A program made the position numbers and the translations under genes. Below are positions 11,345-50,932 of a DNA stretch of 64,000 bases, piece by piece; the first letter of the stretch is position 1; each line of letters starts with the position of its first letter. Location: the NCBI RefSeq assembly GCF_963259705.1, contig NC_081844.1, positions 32,101,341 through 32,165,340 on the forward strand, written 5' to 3'. Origin of the DNA: Myotis daubentonii. Lineage: Eukaryota > Chordata > Mammalia > Chiroptera > Vespertilionidae. The notes under the pieces are model-generated. The model did not search any database, was not told the DNA's origin, and saw nothing but the letters and a program-made list of their open reading frames with translations.

Positions 11345-11735
11345 CAGCCCTCCAGAGCACCCACCTCACTCAGAATAAAACCCTAAATCCCCTTCCTGAC
11401 CACAAGGCCCTGCACGACCTGCCCCCCGTCCGCTCCCTGTCCGCTCCTCCCTCCCTCCCTCACTCACTCTGTGCCAGCCACACGGGCCTCCTGGCTGTTC
11501 CTCCCGCTACAGTCCTGTCCCAGGGCCTTGGCACAGCCCTCCCCTCGGGCCACAGCACGGCTCCTTCCCTCACGTCCCCTCAGAAAGGCCTTCCCTGAAA
11601 AGCCTGTCTGAAACGGCCACTATCGTTCATCCCACTTCCCTGCTCTGCTTGTCACGAGAACTGGGTCTCCCCGCCCCCTTATCTACCATGCCTAGGACAG
11701 TGCCTGGCACACAGGGGGCTTTCAAGGCATATCCC
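11345..11735 (+). repeat. LINE-2 3' region
   Basis: Typical L2 phrases are AGGCCCTGCACGACCTGCCC, GTCCCAGGGCCTTGGCAC and GACAGTGCCTGGCACACAG. Confidence 0.7.
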
Positions 11736-11744
11736 GCTGATGAG

Positions 11745-12205
11745 TAAACATAACTGGAGGAGGATGGGAGAAGTTGGAATTCCTGCACACAGCTGGTGGG
11801 GATGCGAAATGGGGCAGCCACCGTGAAAAGCAGAATAGCAGTTCCTAAAAAAAGTTAAACATTGAGTTTCCATACGACCCAGAAATTCCACAATAGAATT
11901 GTGTGCACCCATGCTCACAGCATTACCCACAAAGGCCCAAAGGTGGGAACAACCCAGGTGTCCATGGATGGGTGAATGGACAAACAGTGCGGTTCATCCA
12001 GACAAGGGAATGCTACTCGGCCTTAAAAACAAAGGGCATTGTCACCTGCTACCGCAGGGACGAACCCTGAGGACATGGTGCTCAGTGACATAAGCCAGAC
12101 ACAGGAGGACAAATACTGTGTGATCCCACTCACAGGAGGTCCCTAGAGGAGTCAGATCCACAGACAGAAAGCAGTCGGTGGGTGCCAGGGGATTAGTGTT
12201 TAATG
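11745..12205 (+). mobile_element. Old L1 3' portion, left of SPIN
   Basis: It has the ancient L1 phrases CTGGTGGGGATGCGAAATGG, TAAGCCAGACACAGGAGGAC and GGGGATTAGTGTTTAATG. It is continuous with 12427-12600 once the SPIN copy is removed. Confidence 0.75.
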
Positions 12206-12418
12206 CAGTGGTTCTCAACCTTCTGGCCCTTTAAATACAGTTCCTCATGTTGTGACCCAACCATAAAATTATTTTCGTTGCTACTTCATAACTGTAATGT
12301 TGCTACTGTTATGAATCGTCATGTAAATATCTGATATGCAGGATGGTCTTAGGCGACCCCTGGGTCAAGGGTCGTTCGACTGCCAAAGGGGTCGCGACAC
12401 ACAGGTTGAGAACCGCTG
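12206..12418 (+). mobile_element. SPIN-type non-autonomous hAT transposon
   Basis: It begins CAGTGGTTCTCAACCTTC and ends AGGTTGAGAACCGCTG (terminal inverted repeats). Internal phrases include CATAAAATTATTTTCGTTGC and GATGGTCTTAGGCGACCCC, which I recognise as the SPIN (Space Invaders) hAT family. An 8-bp target duplication is GTTTAATG/GTTTAATA. At 213 bp with no transposase, it is an internally deleted copy. It splits an old L1. Confidence 0.87.
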
Positions 12419-12426
12419 GTTTAATA

Positions 12427-12600
12427 GGAACACTAATTTGGGAAGATGAGAAAGTTCTGGAGATAGATGATGAGGATGGCCACACCACAGTGTGAATATA
12501 CTTAATGCCACTGAACTGTGCACTAAAAAAATGGTTAAGATGGTAAATTTTGTTATCTCTTTACGATTAAAATTTTTAGAAAAGAAAAAAGTAACTGAAA
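12427..12600 (+). mobile_element. Old L1 3' end, right of SPIN
   Basis: It resumes with GGGAAGATGAGAAAGTTCTG and CTTAATGCCACTGAACTGTG, ending in an A-rich tail. Confidence 0.75.
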
Positions 12601-12715
12601 ACAAAAGGCTGCAGAGAACCTGCTGCCCAGCATCTTCCGTTTACAGAAAGGTGGGGGCTTTGTCTTCCTGTCTCCGACTGAGCGGCATGTCGGTCTCTCC
12701 CACAAAAGGAAGATG

Positions 12716-12870
12716 CTTTTCTTTCCTTGATTTTAGAGAGGGAGGGAGGGACATCGAATTGTCCCGCTTATTTATGCATTCATTGGTTGATTCTTTATGT
12801 GCCCTCAATGGGGATCAAACCCAGCATCCTGGCACGTTGGGACGACACTCTTAATAAACCCAGCCAGGGC
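12716..12870 (-). mobile_element. VES SINE, divergent
   Basis: This degraded reverse copy has TGATTTTAGAGAGGGAGGGA, then GGGGATCAAACCC and the head CCCAGCCAGGGC. Confidence 0.7.
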
Positions 12871-13129
12871 AGGAGGCACTTCCCTTGCAGGATGCTCCAG
12901 CACTCAGACCTCAGAGCAGGGCCCTGGTGCCCCCATCCCAGCCCAGGACGGAAGGCCTTCCAAAGGAAGTCATGGCAATGGGTGCCATGAGCTCAGATTC
13001 CAGTCTGAAGGTGCCAGGAGCCAGGCTAGCCATTGGGGACCAGGTGACACCCCTGGGACCTTCAGGGCCCCCTCCGCTGCCCCCCACCCATCCCTGTGGC
13101 CAGCAACAGGAAATAAGCCAGAGGGGCTG

Positions 13130-15688
13130 CAGCATTTAGGAACAAGATTTATTCCAATTTAAAACAATTCATTTCAGGAGAAAGATATGAAAAGTCAACT
13201 TCCATCAGGCATCTCTGGATTAAGGGGTCAGGGCCCCGACACTGAGCAGAGCCTGCCGCCCACCCCCCTGGACAGGACAGCTTCTGCCATAGGTTGGCAT
13301 CGAGCTAATTGCACCCATCCCCCAGCACACGTGACAATACATGCATTTCAAATGACAAAAGGTTTAAAAACAGCATTTTATATAATATTTTTTTAAATAG
13401 GTTAAGGTTTAAATCGTCTGAAATCAGGACTGTGTAATATACAAGTATAACCCGACAGTGTTCACCCCACCAGCCGGAAGTTCCTGCACTGCCGCTAGGG
13501 GCATTGGCACTAAGATGTCTCAGGTCTCTCAAGGAGTTGGGTGCCGGGGAATGGCTATACTGCAGGGTGATCGGACACAGTGGGAGGAGCTGGGAGGTTG
13601 GCACGTGAGAGAAAGCATTAGGAGGAGTTCATCAGGTTGAAAATCAAAGACACTGACCAACCTTGCATGGGTCCGGGACCTCTGGCCCCGGCTGGCACTG
13701 GCACAGAACTGGTCTTGGATTCCCCCCGGGACACGGGTTGGCCCTGCCCTCAGCTCCTGGAGTGGGGCCAGGCCCGTGGTGTTCCAGAAGGTCCAGTAAG
13801 GGGGTGGGGGTGGGGAGAGGGGCTGGGGGCTTTAGCCAGCCTTGGGCTGTGGGATGCTTGGCACACTGCCTCCTCTCTAAGAGGAGTTATTCTCCCGGTG
13901 CCTCCCCCACATGCTCATGCACATCTCAAGAGTCCAATCCAGTTCCCTTTTTGTGATCTGGACCCTTGAGAAGTGCTAGGACATCAAGATGCCCACCCTA
14001 TGAGGACCTCAAGTCCTCGCACAGGCCCACCGCCAGCAGTACCACCTGCTTCCCCCCACTGAGGGCAAGAATGGGGTTATGTTCAACCCTCTCAAATAGA
14101 CACATGGCACAAAAAGGACCCTTTTTGGAAAATTGGCCGAGAAGCTGGGGATCCCCAGCTCATTCTGCCCCCAGATGGAGCTGGTAACCAGGAATGTAGC
14201 CACCCCCAACTTCTGCCTGTCTTTGGCTCCCCATTGCCCTGAGGCCTTCCTGGTTTTGTCCTGCTGGTGGGATGGGGAGAGGAGGAAGGAGGGGCCAGCC
14301 ACCCAGGACTGGCTCTTTGGGTGGGTTCGATTTTCCTGTTGTTTCTTTTGCATTTGTCAATGGCCCCAAAAAGGAGCAGCCACACAGACTGCTACTTTAG
14401 GGTCCAGGTGTAGTGGGCCCGTTCCCCTTCCACTGTGCAAAACAAAACAAACACTGTAGTGTTCAGTCTACATCAGATGAAAAGCCAACTCCCTCTCCTC
14501 AAAAGACCAGCCCCCTGCTCGTGCCCGCCCTCAGAGTCCCCCTGGGAGGGGGACCTAGGCCAGGCAGCCCATGGCTTTGGCTTAATGCATGACCATGGCC
14601 GGGAGGCTGCCCAGGGCCAAGGTGCCAGCTGCTGGCTCCCACGCGACCCTCAACAGCTCTGGGCAAAGTGCCCCTGCTGCCTGCTTGATTCCCAGGGGCC
14701 AGCAAGTGCGTGCCACGGCGGCCACTGCGCCTGGGAACCACCACAGGACTCTCCCTCAACCTCTCTCTGCTTCGTGGGAACAGACCTGAGAATATTCGGA
14801 AAAAGTCCCCAGCCCACAGTCACCACCGTTTCCAAATTGGCTACAAAATGGAATCAAAGCAAAAATGACTCTCATCCAAGTGGGCCCTCTCCTGACTCCC
14901 GGGCCATGTGGGCTCCCACGGGCGCTCTCCGGCCTGGGTGAGCACATGACCCTCAGGCACACAGGGAGAGCTCCAAGCAGGCCAGATGGCCCTGGAGACA
15001 CAGCTCAGAGGACCCCTCAAGCCCAGGACCAGGCAACCACCGGAGGCTGAGACAGGGTCCAGAGATATCTTCACTGCAGAGGAGCCCTTATACTTTTTGT
15101 TTTTCCTTTAAAATAAAATAAAAAAATGGTTAGGCACTTCCCAGGGTGGGCAACAGGGGGAGCCACCCACCCCCACTTCTTGGAGTCCAGTGAGCAAAAA
15201 TACAGCGTCGTGGTGAAGATGGCAATAACTTAAAAAAAGGAAGAAAGAACAGTCAGTCTCCACGTCCCCACGTCCCCACATCAAGGGACCAGGGCCAGCT
15301 GGGCGGTTCTGTCCCACGGTGGCCGGTGGCCGAAGGTGCAACCCCAAGGGGTTGGGGCCAAGGTCAGGGGCCAAGGAAGGCCTGGAGGCGCTGGGGGCAG
15401 GGCACTTGTTTGTCTCATCTCCGCTGTCTCATTTTTCTTTTTTTTTCTTTTTCCTTTTTTTTTCTAGAAAAAGGCGAGCCACAGTCAAGGCCAGAAAAAG
15501 GCAGCCTGTGCCGCTGACAAAAGGTGAGAAGGTGCACGAAGTATATAGAAAGAAAGAGGTACATCCCCTGATAACTGTGAAATAAAAACCATTTGTTAAA
15601 AATATGAAAAAAAAATCAGCTCCTCTGCGGTCAAAGCCGCTGTCACATCATCACACAGGAGGGTCTGTCCCGTGGGCTCCCCACAGGG
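13130..15688 (-). other. GNA11: GNA11 3' UTR (inferred)
   Basis: About 2.5 kb follows the stop codon with no VES SINE, L1 or Helitron, in sharp contrast to the sequence on either side. It ends at the first good polyadenylation signal on this strand. Long open frames here on either strand do not resemble a known protein. The exact cleavage site is inferred. Confidence 0.75.
13148..13153 (-). terminator. AATAAA polyadenylation signal of GNA11
   Basis: The plus strand reads TTTATT, which is AATAAA on the gene strand. It lies about 2.54 kb after the stop, and I saw no earlier AATAAA on that strand. Cleavage would be expected about 15-25 bases further, near 13130. Confidence 0.7.
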
Positions 15689-44060
<28,372 letters not shown>

Positions 44061-44164
44061 CTCGGCGCTGGGGACCCAACCCCACAGGAAATATTGGGGT
44101 CCCAACCTTAACGGTCTCCCGGGAAGCGTCTTGGCATTGCCTAACCAAAAAGAACCTTACAGTC

Positions 44165-44565
44165 ATCCATTCTTGGAACAAACATTAATCAAACGCCTCC
44201 TGTATACTGGGCCCGGGCATATAACAGTACCTGCTATATGCCACGTATACAGCAAGCTTTAATGGAATGCCTACTGTATAGCGGGCATAGACCAAGCCTT
44301 AATGCAGTACCTGCTATATACCAAGCACACCGCAGGCATGTAGCATCTGCTATATACCAGGTCTGGGCCAGACATGAGTGCAGCACCTACTATCTATCTA
44401 GGCATGAAGCAAGCACTAATGTAATGCCTACTATATACCAGAAGGCAAAAACATTATGGAGTGCCTGCTGTAAACCGGGCATTAGTGAAGTGCCTGATAT
44501 ATTCCAGGCAGAAAACAAGCATTAATGAAGTGCCTACTGTGTACCAAGCACTGCTCTAAGCCTCT
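44165..44565. repeat. Degenerate 38-41-bp minisatellite
   Basis: About ten diverged units of the type AGTGCCTACTATATACCAGG followed by CA-rich spacer and AAGCATTAATG. The last unit (TGCCTACTGTGTACCAAGCA) resembles the MIR/L2 3' end and may be the seed. It lies about 0.7 kb upstream of the GNA11 start codon. Confidence 0.8.
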
Positions 44566-44764
44566 TTAAAAAAAAACCCTAATACCCTCTTGATATTCTT
44601 GGGCTGCAACCAGACCCCTTTATTTACATATAGAGCTCCGGGCTGCTTTCACTCTGCACCAGCAGACTTGAGTAGTTGCAACAGAACTAAAATATTTACT
44701 ATCTGGCTTCTTACAGAAAGAGACCTAGATTGAGGCCCAAACACACTGGAGTTAATCAATAACT

Positions 44765-44990
44765 TCTGAATAATGGAAAAAGCAAACTGTGTAAGATGAT
44801 GAATGTTTACTGTTTTAAGGCACCATGTTTAGGTGTGATTTGTTCCACAGAAATCGATAACTAATAGATGCACCCAAGAGAAATAAAAGCACATATCCAC
44901 ATAAGACCTATAAATGTTCATAGCAGCTTTATTGATAACATCCTTAAACTGGGAATATTAAGTGTTCCTGGTATTGGGAACCCACTTCAC
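44765..44990 (+). repeat. MLT1-like LTR end joined to L1 fragment, copy 1
   Basis: It has TTAAGGCACCATGTTTAGG and GATAACTAATAG (LTR end), then AGAAATAAAAGCACATATCC and CAGCTTTATTGATAACATCC (L1). The same junction recurs at 48085-48540. Confidence 0.65.
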
Positions 44991-45529
44991 AGGCAAGGAA
45001 ACTGAGGTGCCATTACCAATAGTTCCCTGACAATGGCACCTCTCTTAGCCCTGATCTGGCTGGAGGTGACTCCTAGAGACTCCCCACTCCACTCCCCACC
45101 TGGCCTTGCCCAGATCCCATCACGCACCTTCCCAGCTGCACCTTGACACAATTGTACTCTCCTGTCTTGAGATAAGGGGTAAGAGGAGGGTCAAAGTCTC
45201 CATTTATTATTTGATTGGGAGGGTAGAAAGATTAACTCCTTGAAACTCTCATCTTGGGGGCTTGCCACCTGAGTCAGGTCCCCCCCCTCAAAAAAACAAC
45301 AACAACAACAACAAAAAAAACAGACAAAAGCTCTACTTGAACAAAGACCCTATGACCAGAGAAACAAGAAAAATGTTGTCTGGAGGAGGAGATCGGACAG
45401 GTCTTCCTGACACCACCCCCACCCCACTTACCACCCTGTTGGATTCCCACCCCGGCCCTTTCACAAACCAAAATAACCCTTTTTCTTTATCTCTTTACTC
45501 ATTTACCCCACCCTCCATAATATAGCAGA

Positions 45530-45612
45530 TCTGTGTCTGTCTTGATCACTGCTCTATCTAGAATCCAGCCGGGTACACAATAGGTGCTCAATAAATATTG
45601 AAGGAAAGAAGA
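45530..45612 (+). repeat. MIR or L2 3' end
   Basis: The phrase ACAATAGGTGCTCAATAAAT is typical. A related one (CAGTAGATGCTCGATAAAAG) lies at 45897-45917. Confidence 0.55.
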
Positions 45613-45974
45613 GATGAGTTGTTTGTTGTTTGCAAACATAGTTTGCTATCCATATCTACCACCAGACCGTGACCTCCAGTTGGGCAGTGATCATGTGTGC
45701 CTTGGTCACCATGGCCCCCCATGTCCCAGCACAAAGCCTTGGGGCTCTCCCCTCTCCAGCAACTGTGTGCCAGGTGCTAGACTGAATAGTGGCAAGTAGA
45801 ATCGGTCACCCATGTGTGTGAGTTCCATGTGTCCAGGGAACTTTGTCCATCGTGTTCTCTGTGGGTATCCCAGGGCCTGAAACACCACCTGGCATACAGT
45901 AGATGCTCGATAAAAGTTTGTGAAATCAATGAAGGAAAATAGCTCTCCTGGGTGCTTCTTCTTTTCCTCGGGAA

Positions 45975-46742
45975 TCTATATATATAAAACCCCAATATGC
46001 AAATAGACCGAATGGTGGAACAACCGAACAACCGGTCGCTATGACGTGCGCTGACCACCAGGGGGCACGCGCGGAACATGGCAGGTGTCAGCAGCAGGCA
46101 GCAGAGCATGGAACATGGTGGGTGTCGGCCATGGCGGGATGGTGGAGCAGGTGAGCGGGGGCACCAGACCAAGGCGGGGCGCCGGTCACTGTCACTGGGG
46201 CAAGCCTCTGGTGGTTACTGAAAATTCTTTGCTCCTGTGCGCCATGGTCCCACCCGGCACTTGCACCTGCTGCTGGCACCAGCCCTGCTCGCACCCGTGG
46301 CTGGTGCCAGAGCAGCCACTTGCACCCGCTGCCAGCATCCTGCACCAGCCCCGATTGCTTGGCACCATCAGCGGCTGCTGGCCCCAATCGCCCCTCAGGG
46401 CTTCTCCACCTCCCCCTGCTCCTGAGGGGCGATTGGGACCAGCAGCCGCCTCTCGCACCCGCTACCGGCGCTGGAGCCGCTGCTCTCACCTGCTGCTAGC
46501 GCCAGCCCCCATCGCTCTGCGCCGTTAGCGGGTGCAGAGTGGGGCCAGCACCATCAGTGCATGGGAGCGGTGGTGGTGGGCGCGGGGCTGCCGGCATTCA
46601 GGAGACTGGGGGCCGTGGCAGGAGGGGCCAGGCAGGGGCACGGAGGATGGGCCAAGACCCGCCCCTATGCTCACCTGCTCACTGCAGCCTCATGGCCCAC
46701 AGTTCCTTTCAAAGTGCATGAATTCATGCACTGGACCCCTAG
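45975..46742 (+). mobile_element. HeliBat-type Helitron
   Basis: It starts TCTATATATATAAAACCCC after A and ends GCACTGGACCCCTAG before T. The 5' subterminal part has the shared GACCACCAGGGGGCACGCG. The interior has a 29-bp near-perfect hairpin (46371-46399 against 46421-46449). No Rep/helicase is present. Confidence 0.88.
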
Positions 46743-46953
46743 TAAAAAATAATAACTGCACTTTCTTCCCTTCTTCCCTTATTTGCTCCTGCTCTTTGCT
46801 GTAGTCAGCCTCCACCTCATACAGGACTTAAAGCTCAGAATTGAATCTTGTTTTTGGTGCCAACTTTGGTGTGGACAATAGGCAGTGACTTAACTTCCCT
46901 GGGTCTGTTTCCCCATCTACAAAGTAGGCATAATATTAGTTTTAAAATATATA

Positions 46954-46984
<31 letters not shown>

Positions 46985-46986
<2 letters not shown>

Positions 46987-47551
46987 TATTGTTGACAGTA
47001 TTACGGATGTCTCCCATTTGCCCCCTCCACCCAGCCCCTGCCCCACCTCAGACCTTCACCCCACTATTGTCTGCGTCCATGGGCTATGCATATTCTATAT
47101 AATAAAAGGCTAATATGCAAATTGACTGAACAGTGGAACAACCAGTTGCTATGATGCTCACTGACCACCAGGGTGCAGAAGCTCAATGCAGGAGCTGCCC
47201 CTGGTGGTCAGTGCGCTCCCACAGGGGGAGCACCACTCAGCCAGAAGCCCTGAGCCTCTGTGGCAGCGGCAGCACTAAGGATGTCTGACTGCCATCAGTT
47301 GGACATCCCCCAAGGGCTCCTGGACTGCAATAGGGCACAGGCTGGGCTGAGGGACCCACCTGTGTGCACAAATTTTGTGCACCAGGCCTCTAGTATGTAT
47401 ATAAATTCTTTAGTTAATCTCTTTCTGTCCCCTCCCACCCCCCTCCCCTTGAGATCTGTCAGTCTGATTCATGCATCCATGCCTCTGGACCTATTTTGTT
47501 CGACCGTTTATTTTGTTCATTAGATTCCACACATAAGTGAGATCATGTGAT
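46985..47551 (-). mobile_element. Bat L1 3' end split by a Helitron
   Basis: L1 3' UTR in reverse is at 46985-47093 and 47394-47551 (TGTCTGCGTCCATGGGCTATG, then GATTCCACACATAAGTGAGATC). The split is a Helitron insertion. Confidence 0.75.
47094..47393 (+). mobile_element. Short HeliBat-type Helitron
   Basis: This 300-bp copy runs from TCTATATAATAAAAGGCTAA to GCACCAGGCCTCTAG, followed by T. It has a perfect 15-bp inverted pair CACTGACCACCAGGG (47159-47173) and its complement (47199-47213), plus the GTGCACAAATTTTGTGCAC 3' hairpin. Confidence 0.92.
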
Positions 47552-47674
47552 CATAATTTTGTTTTTGTTTTTGTTTGCGGAGAGCTATTGTAAGTAGCCA
47601 AGGAGACGGTTCTTGTGAAGTACACAAAGGAAGCTTAATGTTTGCTTAAATACATATTTAAAAACTAGGAGACG

Positions 47675-48170
47675 GTGGTAGATAACCTCTAGGATGGCCC
47701 CCAGTGAGCCCACTGCCTGACATTCATGAATTCGCCTCCTGTCCAGGACATAGGTTGAATTTAGTGTAACGCTTTTGACAAATAGAATATGGCAGGTGTG
47801 ACTTCAGAGATTCGGTTATGAAATGTCTTTGCTTACATCTTGGGCTCCTCCTTGCTTGCTCTTATAGCATCTTTACAGAAGTCTAGGCTATCCTCCCGGA
47901 GAGCCATATGTAGTAGAGCTGAGACCTCCTGCCAACAGCCATGTGAGGGAGCCATACTACCTCCCCCTCCGGCCCCGGAGGAGCCTTCAGATGGGGCAGC
48001 TCTGGCCAACAGCTTGGCTGCAGCCTCATGAGAGACCCCAATCCAGAGCCATCCAGCTAAGTCGCTCCCCAATTCCTGATCCTGAGAAACTGTCAGATAA
48101 TGAATGTTGACTGTGTTAAGGCACCATGTTTAGGCATGATTTGTTACACAGAAATGGATAACTAACACAT
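47675..48170 (+). mobile_element. MLT1-like LTR
   Basis: Its length and phrases (AGAATATGGCAGG, GAGGGAGCCATA, final GATTTGTTACACAGAAATGG and ATAACTAACAC) suit a MaLR/MLT1 solo LTR. The subfamily is uncertain. Confidence 0.6.
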
Positions 48171-48540
48171 GAATCCAAGAGCAATAAAAGCACATGTCCA
48201 CCCCTAACCGGTTTGGCTCAGTGGATAGAGCATCGGCCTGCGGACCGAAGGGTCCCGGGTTCGATTCCGGTCAGGGGCATGTACCTTGGTTGCGGGCACA
48301 TCCCCAGTAGGGGGTGTGCAGGAGGCAGCTGATCAATGTTTCTCTCTCATCGATGTTTCTAACTCTATCCCTCTCCCTTCCTCTCTGTAAAAATCAATAA
48401 AACATATATATTTTTAAAAAGCACATGTCCACACAAGACCTGTAAACAAATGTCCACAGCGGCTTTATTGATAACATCCCCAAACTGAGAACAACCAAAG
48501 TAAGTGTCCACCAACAGGTGAGTGGAATAAACAAACTGTG
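48170..48540 (+). mobile_element. L1 fragment with nested SINE (paralogue of 44870-44990)
   Basis: AAAAGCACATGTCCAC occurs on both sides of the SINE as its target duplication, and the L1 continues CAGCGGCTTTATTGATAAC. Confidence 0.65.
48204..48418 (+). mobile_element. VES SINE
   Basis: It is full length with a well preserved B box (GGTTCGATTCCGGTC). The duplicated target is AGCACATGTCCAC. Confidence 0.94.
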
Positions 48541-48561
48541 GCCAACCCAGACACTGGACTA

Positions 48562-48812
48562 CCTAATCCTCACCTGAGGATATTTTTTCTGTTGATTTTC
48601 AGACAGAGTGGAAGGGGGCGGGGAGAGAAAGAGAACCGTCAAGAGAGAGACACATCAATTGGTTGCCTCTCGCATAAGCCCCGACCAGGCCTATTGGGCT
48701 GGGGATCGAATCCACAACTGAATTATGTGCCCTTGATCGGGGGGCATCGAACTCTAGACCTGTCGGTCTTCTGGTTGACGCTCTAACCAGTGAACCAAAC
48801 TGGCCAGGGCCA
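48562..48812 (-). mobile_element. VES SINE
   Basis: This reverse copy has the AATCCTCACCTGAGGATATT tail side and the head ACCAAACTGGCCAGGGCC. Confidence 0.88.
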
Positions 48813-49683
48813 AGAGGTGGTACTTTCATTTTATTTTTTTTTACATGATTCAATTTATTATTATTATTTAGTGAAATCATAATACATTAAATTTATGGTT
48901 CCCTAACATACCTGTCCATAACTATAAGGCGGTGGTACTTTTAAAGACACTGAAATGGGGGCAGGTAGTGTTGGGACTGGAGTTAAGGGCAGGAAAAGAA
49001 ATCAGATGGGAGAAGAGTTAGGGGTTCACTTATTTCTCCACGTTATTTATTTATTAAATGTCATCTGTGATACCCCTTCCTGGCAGCAGCTCTGCCTTGG
49101 GCATTGGGGGAGGAAGTGAGGGGAGCAGCTGGGAGCGTGCCAGCATGAGGCGTCTTGTCACTCTCATCCATTCGCCAAGTGCCTACTATGAGCCAGGAGC
49201 TGGGCGGGCACTGGGCAGGCCCCCAGTGAGTAAGACGGGGAAACCGAGGCCCAAGGCAGGTGGTGCACTAGCCCCGGGGCCCAGCCGCTTGCTGAATGCT
49301 GACTCTGCCTTCCCCACCCGCGGGCGCAGAGAGACAAAGTCCGCCCACAGCCACCACACCCTGATGTCTGGGAGGCCTGCCCTCCTGGCCCCCTGGGCCT
49401 CTTCTCCGCTTCCCTAGGACATTGGCCTCCTTGCCTTGAGGAATTTGATTTTATGAGGGGCCCCAGGAGCCACGGAACAACACCATTTCCTGGCACCATT
49501 TCCTGAGAGCAAAGGTGAGTAGAACCCAGGCTCGAGGCAGACAGGACAGAGGGGCACCTGGGGTCAAAGTGCCAGACCTGGAGTCAGGTGGCAGACACCA
49601 CAGCACTCAAGTCCCTACCCTTCTCCATGCCTCGTGGCTGACAGGGAGCGCTCGCCGCCTTCCCCTGTAAAGAAAATCGGTGA

Positions 49684-49897
49684 GCCCAGCCGGTGTGGCT
49701 CAGTGGTTGAGCGTTGACCTATGAACCAGAGGGGGTCACCGTTCGATTCCCAGTCAGGGCACATGCCCAGGTTGCAGGCTCGATCCCCAGTTGGAGGCGT
49801 GCAGGAGGCAGCTGATCCATGATTCTCTCTCATCGTTGATGTTTCTCTCTCTCTCTCTCCCTCTCCCTTCCTCTCTGAAATCAATAAAAAAAGAAAA
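49684..49897 (+). mobile_element. VES SINE
   Basis: The head is CCCAGCCGGTGTGGCTCAG, the B box GTTCGATTCCCAGTC and the tail AAATCAATAAAAAAAG. Confidence 0.92.
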
Positions 49898-50164
49898 TTG
49901 GTGGTATCTCGTGGACATAGTGTTAGGGGAACTGGAAAGGGGCTCACACCTGATCCTGCCTCAGGCCCCCAGCACTGTCCCCAGCCTGCAATCAGAGAGG
50001 AGAATCATTTGTTTCCTTTTATTTTTAGTTTCTCAAAGATGGTCTAATCCAAGAAGACTGAGGGGTCTGGGTCTGTCTGGGTCACGGTTTGTTCTCAGTA
50101 CCCTGCCGGCCTGGTCTATAGGTGGCACTCACGAATGTTTGCTGCACAGCTCCATAAACATTAG

Positions 50165-50500
50165 CTTTGACTCTTTACCGAAAAAGACATACAGATGGCC
50201 AAGAAGCACTTAGGAAAAGGCGAATTAAAAGCACAGTGAGATACAGTTAGACCAGAATGAAAAAGTCTGACTATACTAAGTGCTGGCAAAAATAGGGGGC
50301 CACTGGAACCCCTCTCCCCAGCTGGTGGGAATGCAAAATGGCGCAGCCACTGCGGAAAGCCACGTGGCAGGTTTTCAAAAGGTTAAACACAGACCTCCCG
50401 TTGGATCTAGCCATTTCACTCCAGGCATTTACCCAACAGAAAAGAAAATATACATCCATACAAAGATTTGCACACGGATGATCAGGGCAGTCTCATTTTG
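50165..50500 (+). mobile_element. L1 ORF2 3' fragment
   Basis: It has AAAAGACATACAGATGGCC, then CTGGTGGGAATGCAAAATGG and TTACCCAACAGAAAAGAAA. It is degraded. Confidence 0.7.
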
Positions 50501-50640
50501 AGCAGCTAGTAGACTATCTGGTTCTCATACCTCACACACTTGCCCCTCCAGCCCAGCTGTGTGACTTGCAGGAAGTGGCTATCCCTCTCTGAGCCCCTGT
50601 TTCTGCAACTGTTGGGGTAACGATAAAAATTTTCAAGTAT

Positions 50641-50917
50641 TCACTCATTTGTGGATTATAACGAACAACATAAACCGATGAACAAAAACAGATCTAGAGA
50701 CAGAGAAGCATCGATCAAATGCTCAAACCTCAAAGGGAAGGTAGGGGAGGGTGGGGGTAAGGGGAAGAGATCAACCAAAGGACTTGTATGCATGCATATA
50801 AGCATAAGCAATGGACACAGACAACAGGGGGTGAGGGCAGAACTGGGGGGGATGAGGGGACAAGGGGGGGGGGATAAAGACACAGTTGTAATACCTTAAT
50901 CAATAAAAATTTTTTAA
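50641..50917 (+). mobile_element. Short bat L1 3' UTR insertion
   Basis: It is only the L1 3' end, ending TTAATCAATAAAAATTTTT. It is flanked by AAAATTTTCAAGTAT (50626-50640) and AAAATTTTCCAAGTAT (50917-50932). Confidence 0.82.
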
Positions 50918-50932
50918 AATTTTCCAAGTATC

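Larger units (their letters stand above)
5582..13129. other. GNA15-GNA11 intergenic region
   Basis: It contains the GNA15 5' flank (5582-6447, GC-rich, no clear TATA) and a C-rich block at 7140-7330. The rest is largely mobile elements. Sequence at 6574-7814, 9883-10061, 10764-11345 and 12872-13129 shows nothing recognisable. Confidence 0.65.
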
